Under the pieces are notes generated by a model. It was not told where the DNA came from. It saw only the letters and a program-made list of their open reading frames with translations, and did not search any database. DNA of 64,000 bases from Melieria omissa (Eukaryota > Arthropoda > Insecta > Diptera > Ulidiidae), in the NCBI GenBank assembly GCA_963971225.1, contig OZ020267.1:107223892-107287891 (forward strand), given 5' to 3'. Position 1 is the first letter of the stretch. Every line of letters starts with the position of its first letter. A program made the position numbers and the translations under genes. Of the stretch, positions 1 through 12,277 are shown piece by piece.

Positions 1-406
1 GTGCAGTGAGTAAGCGCGCTGTCGCAAACTGAGCGACTCACCGCTGCGCCGCGGAAACGAAGTGATGATGGAAAAGACAGAGCAAAGACATGTGTAGTGC
101 AGTGTAAATAAAATGAATAGAATTTTAAGAAAAACAAGTTAAATTTTTTGCAGAGATATGAGAGCAAGACTCCAGTTTGAGAGGAACAAACTTGTACGAT
201 GAATCTACACGATGAGAAGAAATGCAAAGAATTTTGAAGCGACATAGAATGACAATTGGGGTTAGTTGAGTGCAACTTGAAATTAATGATAAATGAGAGA
301 GAAATTTCAAGAAGAAACTGAGGGCCTTTGAAACTGTTTAGAGTATTTTTGAGCTGCTTGATCACACAAACAAACGTGTGATGGAAGTTGATTTAGAACT
401 CATAGA
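1..406. other. unassigned left edge
   Basis: The first 75 bases are GC-rich and could be the edge of an exon or promoter outside the window. The rest is AT-rich. I see no reading frame or repeat I can name. Confidence 0.3.
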
Positions 407-2999
407 TTTTTTTTTTTTTTTTAAACAGGAACAAACGCGCAGGGTATGACCCCTATTAATGCGAAGCATTGCGTTGGTTCAGGAAGGATATAAAGGTTAG
501 GAGATAGGGTTATGAGTGAAGTGGTTATGGACTCTTGCCTTGAACCTTATCGAGATCATAAGTGCTGGGGAAAATATCCGCAGGGAGACCATTCCACAAC
601 CGCGCTGTACGGGCCAGAAACGAACTTTCCCTGTAGTGCGTAGTGCGCTGGAACATCGTTTCGACGTGGAATGCATGGGCGCCAGTGTTCAAACGGGTTG
701 CCCGGGGGAATACCCGGAGTGATGGCATCAAGCTGCTCATCTCCACTGAGCAGTTACCGAAAAAGTATCGGTAAAATAACACCACACATGCCACGTTTCG
801 ACGATGTTCCAAGGAGTCAATAGAGCTGGATGCCCTACTGTCCCCTATAAGTTTAATCGCACGGTTTTGCACCCGATCGAGGAGCTCCAAATGGGCTTTT
901 GAAGCCTCCGCCCAGAGGTGCGAGTTAAACTCCATTTTAGGTCGGATAAATAAATAATGCGGAGATCAGACGGAGTGAAATATTTTTTGCACCGCTTTAG
1001 GAAGCCGAGGCACTTGGCTGCTTCTTTCGACACGCCAAAAATATGATCGTTCCAACGAAGATCGTTCTTAATGGACATGCCCAGAACATCAAGAGCTGCC
1101 GATTCAGCAATACCCACACCACCCATAACCAGGGATGAGTTGGGATGTGGGGAGACTCGCTTGTGGGATAACAGGCAACATTGGGTCTTGCGGGGATTAA
1201 AATCGACCCTGTTCGCTTGACCCCACTTGGAGATTGTTTGTAGGTCGCTATTAAGTGTGTCATTCATACGGCGCCGTTCTCTCTCAATCTCCACAGAGCT
1301 TGGACGCTTTGTGAAAGAGTATGAATGACAAATGGTGCTGTCATCCGCAAACGAGTAGATGGGATTCTTCGTCGACGACAACAGGTCGTTGATGAAGATC
1401 AGGAAGAGGGTTGGAGAAAGGACCGAACCCTGCGGCACTCCCGCGCTAAGGGAATGCTTTTCCGAGGCTATGCCGTCTACTACAACACGAATAGAGCGAT
1501 CATAGAGGAAGCTCGTAATCCAACGAGAGAAGGTACTACCGACACCATAGGCAATCAATTTTGACACGAGTGCTTTATGCCACACCCGGTCAAAGGCCTT
1601 GGAAATATCCAATGCAACAACCTTGCTTTCACCGAGGTTTAGAATGCTATGGTTCCATTTCTCGGTGAGTACCGCCATAAGGTCTCCCGTCGATCGTTGT
1701 CTTCGGAAGCCGTATTGGCGGTCACTTAGCAGTCTATTGTGCTCCAGATATTTCACAAGGTTGAAGTTTACAATGCTTTCCATTACTTTGGAAAGCACCG
1801 AACAGATTGCTATAGGTCGGTAGTTCGCAGGGTCAGTAGTCTTGCCTTTTTTAGGAACTGGTTGAACATTTGCTACCTTCCAACATGTCGGAAATACACC
1901 TGTGGTGTATGACATGTTGAAAAGTTTGCGTAACGGACAAGCCAGTGAGGTAGCGCACTTTTGCAAAACAAGGGCTGGAATGCCGTCCGGCCCTGAAGCC
2001 TTATTTACATCGAGATTTGCAAGCACTCTTTTAACTACCCGTGTTCGAAAATGAATTTCTGGCATAGAGCAAGATACGTTTTCGACTACGGGTAGTGGTT
2101 GATCGCTGGGGGGCAGGGAGGAATTCTCTGCGAAAATTTTAGCCAACAAATTAGCTTTATCAACCGAGTGAGTGATGATCTGATCATTGTTAAGAAGAGT
2201 TGGAATTGAAGATGATGTTTGATTCTTCACCTTCTTAACGAATGACCAGAAGTTCTTACTACCACGTTGGCATTGAAGAACTTTTTTCCTTTGGCGCTGT
2301 TCGTGCAGAAACTTTTGGCACCTTAGGATGGCATTGCATCGATTTCTAGCCTGTTTACGCAGCTGTTCAGTGGTGGCATTTTTATTTGCCTGCCATGCTC
2401 TGAAAGCTTCCTCTTTAGACCTGACAGCAATTCTGCATGTCTCATTAAACCAAATATTGTCCTTAGGTTTAATGCAAATTTTCTTATTGGGGATGAAGGA
2501 CCGCATTCCCAATAATATTATTTCTTCAACCATTTTGGCTGCGGCATTTATGTTTTTATCAAGAAAACACAATTTCCAATTGAAGTGGGCGAAAAACTCA
2601 TTAAGTCCACTCCAGTTAGCTTTCTCATACATCCACACTAGGCGCTTCGGGGCTAAGAGCGAAGCATTGCGGATAGAAGAGTATGGGAAAGACGCCAAAA
2701 TCGTACAATGGTCCGAGTTTCCAAGAGGTGCGTGCATTTCAATATCGTATTTTTCATGATGTGAAGTGAGAAAAAGGTCTAGAGTATTGAGAGATTGCCC
2801 CGCAACGCAGGGGATATGCGTTGGTTCATGCACTAATTGAGTCAAGTTATTAGACTCGGCAAAGAGCTCGACAAATAAGCCTTCAGGAGTTGTGTGGCTG
2901 GAATGGCGTAGCCAATTGGAATTATGAATATTGAAATCACCAGCAACTACAATTTCACTATTCGGATATCTTGAATGCCTTGAACAGATTTTCATGGAG
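407..2999 (-). mobile_element. 5'-truncated non-LTR retrotransposon (EEP endonuclease/RT LINE), copy 1
   Basis: On the minus strand the element ends in a poly(A) tail, seen as a T run at 407-422. It contains the last part of an apurinic-type endonuclease followed by a reverse transcriptase. Its 5' end is lost: the homologous frame begins abruptly near 2995 and a stop lies just upstream. A second, shorter copy sits at 51206-52009 with the same 3' UTR. The layout and C-terminal motifs fit a Jockey- or I-like LINE. No convincing target-site duplication was found because the 5' boundary is uncertain. Confidence 0.88.
525..2995 (-). pseudogene. LINE endonuclease-reverse transcriptase, frameshifted
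   Basis: The long frame (845-2995, 716 codons) starts inside the endonuclease: the GDFN motif is at residues 19-22 and the SDH motif at about 94-96. The RT domain follows, with NYRPIAI (391-397), motif A LDISKAFDRVW (462-472), motif B GVPQGSVLSP (519-528) and the catalytic FADD box (549-552). The frame breaks near position 950, where this copy lacks 7 bases present in the copy at 51.7 kb. The thumb and C-terminal part (LLDRVQNRAIKLIGD...LWNGLP) continues in another frame at 525-935, and a further frameshift lies close to its end. The protein would copy element RNA at a nicked target; this copy is dead because of truncation and frameshifts. Confidence 0.85.
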
Positions 3000-3209
3000 T
3001 TTTAGGACAACATACAACTTTGTTTCCGCGAATATTTAGAGCCCTCTGTGCTTATCTTTTGTGTATGAAACAACAAAAAACTATAGAGTCGTGTACCAAA
3101 AACTATCGAACTAGAATAGTTTTTCACTTTTTCTAAATTTTATTACATAAATCAAGGCGAAGAAGGATACCTTGTCTTCTGTGGAGGGACGCCCTATCAT
3201 CTCTGAAGA

Positions 3210-3350
3210 CAGTGGCGCATACAGCATTTCATTTGGAGGGAGAGGGGTTTTCTTGAGCCGAGTACCATTCTATACCATATTTTGTACCAGCATTTTTTAT
3301 GTTTTGGAGGAGAGGGTTTGAACACCAAAACCTCCCTGTGTGCGCCACTG
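3210..3350. mobile_element. hAT-like MITE, 141 bp
   Basis: The ends are inverted copies of CAGTGGCGCAYACAG. The flanks TCTGAAGA (left) and TCTGGAGA (right) agree at 7 of 8 bases, as an aged 8-bp hAT target duplication would. It has no coding capacity. A related copy lies at 33190-33332. Confidence 0.65.
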
Positions 3351-3852
3351 TCTGGAGAGAACTTTTTGTGTCATACTGTAAGCAGTTAAGTAAGTAAGAT
3401 AGAGTTATACTTTATTGTTCCTCTCTTTACTTGTTCTGATTTCCACAGTCTGATTAGTTTTGATACTCCAAAATCCATGACACACTTACATTCTAAAAGA
3501 TCTGCACTTAAACCACTCCAAAACCACAACTGATATCGCAAAGAACCCAACAGGACCTACGCTTAGGCTTTTTTGAAGTTAGCTTTACCTAACCTATTCC
3601 ATCTTTTTGGTTTTTTTCCTGTTCTTCCCACTAGAGTTAACTTTTTTTGTGATTGAGTTTGGTCCACAAGGATATTTCTCTGAGCTACCGAAAAGCTATT
3701 GAGTAAACAAATTTTTCATATGGAGAAGTTGGGAATGGACATACTAACCAAAGTCTCTTATAGATTTCTACCTGGGGAACGCCAAAACTATTCTTGTCTC
3801 AGTCTTATCCAAATTAATACAGTCTCCGCGTGGCTCTCCTGGATAGCAAGTA

Positions 3853-4140
3853 CAGTCGCCGTAGCTCAGCTGGCTAGTGCGTTGGGCCGCGACTCAAATG
3901 CGGTGCACGAATCCACATTCAATACTCCGTTGCGTTAACACCGAAAAAAAAAAAATTTCTCTTTCAGCGGCTGTCCTCTTAGCCGGAAATGGCAAACCTC
4001 TGAGAGTAAAATTCCCTATGAAAAAGCTTCCAACTCGCCGTTCGGAATCGGCATAAAACTGTAGGTCCCTTCCAACCTTGTAAAAATTCACAAGTACAAC
4101 ATGGATGGTTGCGGGTAGCTAGGCCTTAGTGCCAGTCAAG
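3853..4140 (+). mobile_element. tRNA-headed SINE, family A, copy 1
   Basis: The head has a good RNA polymerase III box A (TAGCTCAGCTGG, from about 3863) and a decayed box B (ATTCAATACT). An A-rich stretch follows, then a body containing GGCAAACCTCTGAGAGTAAA and a GCCGTTCGGAAnCGGCATAAA hairpin-like segment. The same head-to-body order recurs at 57331-57650, and the head alone at 33893-33990. The broken box B and the shared non-tRNA body argue against a functional tRNA. Confidence 0.75.
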
Positions 4141-4254
4141 AAGAAGAAAGTATGTGAAAATACTGCTCCAAGTTCTGTGATGATTCTCATCTCATGGATT
4201 TACTATTATCAAAGCCTTCATCGCATTCTCAAGAAAGTAAATAGTTTTCGGTAT

Positions 4255-4395
4255 TCGTTAGTGCAGCGTGTAGCGCGCTGACTTCTCAATCCGCAGGCCC
4301 TACGTTCGATTCCCCACTCGGGCTGGTGAAACATGAAGCAGATGGGAATTACAGGAATCGCACAAAGATTAGAAAAATTAACTTTAAGAAGCAAT
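4255..4395 (+). mobile_element. tRNA-headed SINE, family B, copy 1 (partial)
   Basis: The head reads GTAGCGCGCTGACTTCTCA, then box B GTTCGATTCCC, then CTCGGGCTGG. A body segment with ATGAAGCAGATGGGAATTAC follows. The head and body match 29215-29522. Sequence after about 4395 no longer aligns. Confidence 0.65.
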
Positions 4396-4439
4396 AAAAA
4401 AGCGAGTTGTTTGTTTGTGTGCTCTCTGAGCACACTCAA

Positions 4440-4960
4440 GTATCACATTGTGCCGTTTTGTTGTCGCCTCCTCGAATGGGTCTTCCCTGCGTGGGAGAAG
4501 ATACTGGGCCTTAAAGCCAACCCGCATCGTCCAAATAGGACTTGATGCATTTCTGTTTTGTCTCAGACCGATCAGCTAGAGAGCTAAGGCAGAGCAGCCG
4601 CAGAGGAAGTATTCGAGTGTTTTCCTTTCGTTGATTTCCCTGCAGCTTCTGCAAAAAGGGTTGTGGGGGATTCCCAATCTCGCCGCGTGTAGACCAATTG
4701 GCCAGTGACCCATGATCACGGCCGTTAGCCTAAAAACATTCTTACGAGAATTTAGCAGCAGATCGTTGGTTCTGTGGGAGTCGTAGCGTGACCAGATCTG
4801 TCGAGCCACTCTGCAGCTGGAAAGATGGCTCTGCTTTCCTCAGGAAATAATCCTGTCTGTCTAAGCCTTGCACTTCAAGGCGGTGCCACCCTTTCGGGTT
4901 GTGAGTCCATGGTAGCTCCTACCTTGGCCAGCTCTCAATCAGGATCTACTCAGATGAGTT
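4440..4960 (-). mobile_element. RNase H LINE 3' fragment
   Basis: The minus strand at 4576-4809 encodes LTAVIMGHWPIGLHAARLGI followed by C-x2-C and EYFLCGCSAL. This is the Cys/His tail found downstream of RNase H in insect LINEs. The same motif order is seen at 13.6 kb. Both ends are indistinct, the frame breaks after CSALAL, and no tail repeat is visible. Confidence 0.65.
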
Positions 4961-5457
4961 CATAGATTAGGAAATTGATGGAAACTTTGAAGTGGTACAA
5001 CAACTGCTTTACTAAAGAAAGTTAAATGAAGAGAAGTTAAGGAAAAGAAACAAATTTCTTTAAGTGTTCATTCAGAGAAAGCTCTTTTATTCACCGCTGT
5101 GCTTAAAGTTGTTGTTGTAATTAAATACAAAAATGCAATAAAAGCATTCTAAAAGCATTATCATCTCGGCAGAGTTATCTTGTGAAATTGTATGCAAATT
5201 ACGTAAGCAATTGTAGGTGTGTTTACCAATCACGTAATCTGCAACGCGCTACTTATCAGTTAAGATTTTTAGGCCTTTTTTTGGCTTGTAAAATTGTCCG
5301 AAGCTGAATGCAAAAATATCTACAATCTTATGCAAACTTAATGTTTGATGACTAGATTTTGAGAGAAATTTCAGCAAGTTTTGAATATATTTTGCGAATG
5401 AAAACTTGTTGAAATATGTAGAAAGCAATGAGCATGAAAATAAGATCAGGATAGTTA

Positions 5458-5803
5458 TGCCCCGTTCTGACTATGTCATATATGGTGTCATATTCACTGA
5501 CGACAAACACTGCCATATATGTCATGTTCGTCCTATGTCGTCAAATGCGTTCTCATTGCACGGCAAAACTGACGAAAAATACATATGACAAAGTTTGCCA
5601 GCATGTTGACATTTTTTGTTTTCTCATCAAACGTAGTCAAATCGTTCGTTCGACACAAATTCGATCGTTCTCATTTGATTCTCGTTTCGTATTGGAAAAT
5701 TGGAGTCATACATGCAGGCAAACGCAAATGACACCATATGACAACCCGTTCTCATTTAACTGACTACAAATGACACCATATATGACATAGTCAGAACGGG
5801 GCA
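5458..5803. mobile_element. PIF/Harbinger-like MITE, 346 bp
   Basis: The ends are perfect 34-bp inverted repeats beginning TGCCCCGTTCTGACTATG, flanked on both sides by the trinucleotide TTA (5455-5457 and 5804-5806). A 3-bp TWA duplication is the hallmark of PIF/Harbinger. Subterminal repeats of the CAAATGACACCATATG type lie inside. There is no transposase. Confidence 0.8.
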
Positions 5804-5806
5804 TTA

Positions 5807-7541
5807 GGTTTAGATTGGATAGAATTATTGGAGCAATGTTCGAGCTAAAATTAAGTGCTATGAGCTCTGAGTGTTTGGAGGACGGTAGTTTTTTGTTTAG
5901 ATAGAAAGGAATTTGTTGAATAGTTTTTAAAGACTGTATAGAAAATGTATATATAGATCTTGTTTTTATCTGGAAATGTCTATGTCAATGCAAAAATACT
6001 GAAACAGTAATCAGAATATAGATTCAAATAAAACGTTCATTGTTTGGACATTATCAAAAAGATGAAAAAGTAACCAAAAGTATAATGTGACAGGAAAAGG
6101 ATAACACATTTTTTGCAGCTTTTTGTTTTATTTATGTTCAACGTTGAATGGAAAAAGACTACAACTATTCGTTTGACTCACGAACGACTTTTCAGCGTCT
6201 CAAAAAAATGTTTAGTAATTTTTCAATACAGATCAGAGACTTATGAAAAAATACTTGAATGCATTAGCAGTGAGTTTAATAGATGCTGAAAAAAATTACA
6301 ATTATCTATGCTTGCAAGTTTATGTCCAAAAATTTGCAAGTTTGCAGCATTTTAGGCGCTTTAGACCGCAATTAGAGACATATTAGGGTTTTATAGCTTT
6401 TGGACCACTATGAAAATTATATACATACATGCCCCCACAAATATATGAAGACAGTCACACTTGACTTGAATTTAAGCGCTCTATCGCCTTAAAGTATGCA
6501 ATTAATTGTTCCGCAAACAGCAATAAAAATGCGAGACACTCATGTTTGAGTCATTAACACATCCGCATTGCATAAATTTCGATTTAGGACTGCAAACATA
6601 CACACACACATACATAAGTAAATACATGCGGGCCACACATACAAACAAACAAATGTCAATAATTAGTCGAAACGAAAGTATTTTAGTGCAAAAAGGGCAC
6701 CAACACGTCCAGTGTTAGCGATGTGCATAATAAAAATACCACTCGACGGATTTTCATTATCAATTTCAGTTGTTGCTTTGCTTGTTTGTTCCTTTTCGTC
6801 TATTTGGACGCCCTCTGACAATTATTTTTGGCCCAAGCAAAAAAGAAAAAAAATAATCTGCTACAGGGCAGAAAACGAAAAATTCTCGGATAATAAATCC
6901 GCTTAGGGTAAATAGACAACTTATACGCACACAAACACACACACACACACACACACTAAGCTACAGATGTGTGCGTCAGTACATGTCTGTGGGTGTGTGT
7001 GTGAGTAAGCAATTATTTGGCTGTATTACTGGCTTCGAGCGTTGTTGCTGTTGTTGATATCTTTCATCCAGCTCAGCGGCATTGTGTGAGGTTTTGTGTG
7101 CAATTCTATTGCTTAATTGAATTTATAACGCTTTGAGTCAAAATTTGCTACACTCATGGAAATATATTTCACTAAACTTGTGTTAATACTAAAGCTATTT
7201 AATATGCCGAGGCAATTAATTTAAGTTCATAATGTTCAATTAAATTTAAGAAATTTTTTGCTGCAAAGTTCTTTACTAACATTTTTCTTCAAGTGTAAAA
7301 GATATGCTTAACATCATGTCGCTATAATTTGCAGCATGTTGTAATAATAATAATTTTTGTAACCCAATCAGTTGACCACTTAAGTAAGTCATTTTCTTGT
7401 GCATAATTTTCTGTGAGGGAGAATAGAAACAAAGCAGGGATTTTGTTTAATTTACGCAGCGGCTTAAGTCTAATTACTAAAAGTTAGCAGTAGAAATAGC
7501 AGCAACAAATACCAATAGTAATATGGGCGGACTTTCATGGT
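5807..7541. other. AT-rich spacer with CA microsatellite
   Basis: AT-rich DNA with a (CA)n tract at about 6930-6956 and GT-rich runs at 6990-7005. I see no supportable gene. Confidence 0.4.
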
Positions 7542-7545
7542 TTAA

Positions 7546-7788
7546 GCCTAGAAAGACCAATGCGGTCATTTTGAGCATTTTTTATATTAAAATATCTGTA
7601 TTCTTTTTTTAAGTTTTTCTATGAACTTTTGTTTTGATGGCTTTTATTTTTTTATCAGGTTCTACAATCAGTTCTGCAATTAGTGTTCTACAATTCCAAT
7701 TAGCCAAATCAGATGTTTACTTTTCGAGATATCAGTAAATAAAATATGAAGTCTTTGTAGGTATGAACAATTTGAGGTCTTTCTAGTG
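7546..7788. mobile_element. piggyBac-like MITE, 243 bp
   Basis: TTAA occurs on both sides (7542-7545, 7789-7792). The termini read GCCTAGAAAGACC on the left and, inverted, CACTAGAAAGACC on the right. This closely resembles the piggyBac terminal CCYTAGAAAG, and TTAA is the piggyBac target. It is non-coding. A diverged sister copy is at 41448-41686. Confidence 0.75.
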
Positions 7789-7792
7789 TTAA

Positions 7793-10030
7793 ACTGTATA
7801 AGTTTTAGTCAAGTAGCTGTCAGTGAAAAACACAGTGGAAACATAGTCAAGTAATTAAAAAGTGTCAAGCAAAAATTAATGTCAAAGCAAGCACAAAATA
7901 ATAATAAAAAAAATAAAAAAAAATAAAAACCATGAACAAGAAATGCCAAAAATTGTTTGCACTAAACAGAAAGAATTCAATGTTCTTACGAAAAAGATTT
8001 TAGAATTTTTCAAGTTAAAAACAAAATATTTGAATTGTTATAGCAAAATCCAACAATCCAATCTGACAGCAACATCACCAAAAAGCACAAACAGCACAAC
8101 GAAATTTTGGCTCAAAATGAGCGCAAGCGGCAATGTCAAGTTGAGCAAAGCGACGAGCAGTCAAAGCAGTCGCCGTAAGTGGCAGCGACGGCACAGAAAC
8201 AGCGCTTAGAATGAAACTAATTGGCCAAAACAAACGACAGCCGAGCCAAAAAATTGCCAAAACGCCAATAACAACAACAACAAGAGCAGCACATTGAAAA
8301 ATCAAATAATTTTGAAAAAAGCTAATCGTAACACAACCAAATCTCACCTACGAACAAACAGCGAGTTAATTAAACGCAAAGTTGTCGTAAAATCAAAGTT
8401 GGCACTGTCCGTGTTGGCGTGAGCAACTAGCGGCCGATTGTAGTGTGGCACTCCACCACTGTGCGGCACAGTGGTGTGGTGTGTTGTGTTCCAGCTCCAA
8501 TGCGGCTCCACACGTTTGGAGCACATTTGCTCGTGTGTGTCTGTGTGTGTGTGTGTATGCTTGTGTTGCGGCAAAGATGCTTGGTCGATGCACGCAAGCA
8601 GTGCAAGCGAGACAACCATTTGGCATTTCAAAACCACCCATAACAACAACAACAACAACGACAGCCACACACACAACTAACAACCATCGAAAAGAGTTAG
8701 CCGTTTTAGTAGCTAACGCTACGAGATCCGTCGCAACGTCCGGCTAGACAGCAGCGGCTAAACTCGAGCGCGAGATATTTGCGCTCTGCACTCGCTCGCC
8801 GACAGCACTCGTCGGTTGAATCGTGTGCTGGCTCGTTAGTTATTGCTGAACGGTTGGACGGATGGATGCATGGTTGGCGCTCGTTTGGCGCTCAGCGTTG
8901 GTGAGTTGGCTAGTTCTATGGCCCCGGTTGAGTTAGAATTACTTATTGACATTATGTAATCGACGCGCAATAATGTCCGAATCGCCAAGTTAGTTATAGC
9001 CAAGTTAGCCAAGACGGTTGGCAAGTGGCTTGAAATGGTTGAGATTTTTGTTAAATCTACATTGAGTTGACAAATTTGAAGATTTGCAAACTTTTGATAT
9101 GCGAAATTTTGCGAGTAAGAATACAATTTTAGTTTTCATTTTGTCTTCAGTTTCTTGTGCTGAAAGAGTTAATTTTAAAGTGACAACTTTTTATTTGATC
9201 AAAATTAAAACAACACGCACTGTGAGCATTTTGAAGTCACATGCAAGTTTCAAAGCTTAAGTTGGCAATTTTGCCAAAAGAAATAAATTCATAAAATCTT
9301 TACCGCAGTTGGTTAAGCCAACAAAAAATTTAGCTCAAGTTCTTTTGATTAAAATTCTTATCAGTGCATTGAGGTTGAGTGAAAAACTGAAAAATAAATA
9401 ATAAAAAAAATTTGTGTACTATCATTTATATAGAAATGTCGTTGTCGTTGTGGTTTTATAGGTTTTTTTACTACTCAACTGGGGTTTTCAAAGCCACAGA
9501 CCTCCTGATAGCAAAAATAGGTAAAAAGAGATATTGTGCTTGCAATATTTTTACCATTTGTGTAATGAATCACTAATCACTATTCAAATGCATTGTGGTG
9601 AGTTGGGTCCCTTGTTCCCTAATCGCCGTAAAAGCGATCGGTTAGAATGTAACTACTCCTAGCGAAGCTCAGCAACGATGTAACTTCGTGCTTGTGAATG
9701 CAATCTAAATTTTTGTAATTTTTACATTAATTTGTGCGCTTTTATTGGAAACAACTTTTAATCCACTTTTTATTCCATTAGATGCAAAACAGGTTGATTT
9801 AAAGTTCAAGATTAAAAGAAGTTTTTTTGGAACAGTTTAATCCTTTTTTGATCCCTTTTGCAGCTGAATGATGACGATTGCTTCTTTGTGAAGGTACATT
9901 TCCTAAACAAAAAAACTGTTTCAATTTCATATTTCTAGCTAAAACGGTTTGAGACGACAACAATTAGTCAAATCATTGGTAGAGCAAACAGTTATAAATA
10001 TGGGATTTATTGAAGTTGATGGAACCATTA
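7793..10030. other. AT-rich spacer with GC-richer island at 8400-8900
   Basis: The island holds a GT microsatellite (about 8535-8556), a CAA run (8643-8660) and a CpG-rich stretch at 8700-8885 with TCGCTCGCCGACAGCACTCG, in the style of a fly transcription-start region. No coding frame is convincing. The remainder is AT-rich and unassigned. Confidence 0.35.
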
Positions 10031-10035
10031 AGTGT

Positions 10036-11027
10036 ATTATTTATTTATTTCTTATGTATCTGTTGAGGCATTTATTTATTTATTTTTCATTTATTTATTT
10101 GTTTACTTATTTATTTATTATTTTATTTTATTTTTTTTATTTAATTTTTTGTTTTATTTTATTTTATTTTGTTTCGTTTTATTTTTTTTATTTTATTTTA
10201 TTTTATTTTATTTTATTTTATTTTATTTTATTTTATTTTATTTTATTTTATGTTATTTTATTTTAATTTACTTTATTTTATTTTATTTTATTTTATTTTA
10301 TTTTATTTTATTTTATTTTATTTTATTTTATTTTATTTTATTTTATTTTATTTTATTTTGTTATTATTTAAATTTATTTTTTTTATTTTATTTTTTTTAT
10401 GTTATTATTTTAAATTCTTTTTATATTTTATTTTTTATGTTATTATTTTAAATTATTTTATATTTTATTTTATTTTATTTTATTTTATTTTAATTTTTTT
10501 TATTTTATTTTATTTTATTTTATTTTATTTTATTTTATTTTATTTTATTTTATTATTATTATTATTGTATTTTTTTTGTTATTATTTTAAATTATTTTTT
10601 ATTTTATTTTATTTTACTTTTATTTTATTTTATTTTATTTTATTTTATTTTATTTTATATTATTTTATTTTATGTTATTATTTTAATTTATTTTATTTTT
10701 TTATATTATTTTAAATTATTTTTTCTTTTATTTTACTTTATTTTTTTATGGTATTATTTTAAATTATTTTTTATTTTATTTTATTATTGAATTTTTTTTT
10801 ATTTTATTTTATTTTATTTTATTTTATTTTATTTTATTTTATTTTATTTTATTTTATTTTATTTTATTTTATTTTATTTTATTTGATATTATTTTAATTT
10901 ATTTTTTTATTTTATATTATTTTTTTATGTTATTATTTTAAGTTATTTTTTTTTATTTATTTTATTTTATTTAATTAAATTTTATCTTATTTTATTTTAT
11001 TTTTTTTATTTATTTTTTATTTGTATT
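10036..11027. repeat. TTTTA pentanucleotide microsatellite, about 1 kb
   Basis: Nearly uninterrupted TTTTA units with occasional G/C substitutions and TTAT-type interruptions. The long aromatic/Leu reading frames here are simple-repeat artefacts. Confidence 0.95.
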
Positions 11028-12277
11028 CCCATAAACTATTCTTCAATAAACTTCCTTTTTATAATCGAAACAATTCCTCAAAACACTTGTACCGTTGTTA
11101 ATACCAAACAAGTTGCTTTCTAAAACTTTCCATCTAGTCACCTGACTGTATTACAAAAAATCTAATCATCAATTTGTTTATTACGCATTCAATTCACTAG
11201 TCAGCTGGCTCGTCTACAACACTTTCACCCACAACAATTCTCAAGATTTATGCAATTTATCAGCGCCATTACGCGTCTATTAATTGCTACATTTTTTCAG
11301 TTCAACATTAGACATCACACTGCGAACGCTATTTTTATCAGCACGAAAATTATAAATACAACAGCAAGCGGCAAGCAAATCACTAACTTTAGGCGTGCAC
11401 TTCCTCCAAAATATACAAAGGCAGGCACTGTACTAAGTGAGCGTATGAGGCGCTGTGTGATTTTCATGCTTTGCAATGACTTTGTTGCTGTTGTTGCTGA
11501 TACCGAAAAGAGTCAGCAAATCCGGCAAATATTAAGAAAGAAATCATGCTTGAGCTTAATTCGTACACTAGCCAGATGTGTCGTTTTAATATGAAAGAAA
11601 ATGATTGGAATTTTATTTAATTTGGTTTAAAAGTTATCAGAAAACAACAACAAAACCACAACAATAGAAAAAAAACAACAACCAACCAAGAAAGACAGAC
11701 AATGACAACAAAAACCGATATATGTACGAGTACAACAACCGAAGGCAACCGCCGCCATGGCACAAGCGGGCAAATTCAACTCAGCTGTGTGTGGTGTGTT
11801 GGCGGTCGACACACCACCACAGCATATCATATGATACCAGTCAGCCAGTGCCCACTGCGGGCCGGCCATCGAGCCAACACACACACCTCGCAACACTCTT
11901 CGCATATATTATAAACATTTAGGTGTTACTCCGCTGCGATATGGTTGTTGTTGTTGTTATATTTCGTTTATTTAAAGTGCCTATTTATATGCGAAATTTC
12001 TATTACGAGCAACACACCCGGTACACGGCACTAGGGATACCTCATACTTTTTCGCTCATTGCGCAGACGAATAGAATTTGTGAATTTGTGACGTAAAATA
12101 TCTAGAATAGTGTTGAATAACTACGACAGACGACGAGCAGGCAGCCATGGCATCGCACTGGAGTGCGTGAAAAATTTGCTAAAAATCTATTTAGTTGCTT
12201 GATGTGGTTGTTGTTGTTGCTTCGACACTAATGGGCGCTCGTTTTAGCAGCACTTTTAAATACTCGGCCACATAGCT
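11028..12277. other. spacer without recognised gene
   Basis: Mixed AT-rich DNA with CAA-rich runs at 11640-11710 and GTT runs at 11943-11958. No frame has a recognisable domain. Confidence 0.35.

Noticed and set aside
4255..4330. Apparent tRNA gene
   Set aside because: Box B is good, but the acceptor stem does not pair, and the same head is followed by a shared SINE body at 29.2 kb.
9949..10714. Long Phe/Tyr/Leu/Ile frames resembling membrane proteins
   Set aside because: Entirely made of the TTTTA pentamer; the same holds at 37.4-37.7 kb.
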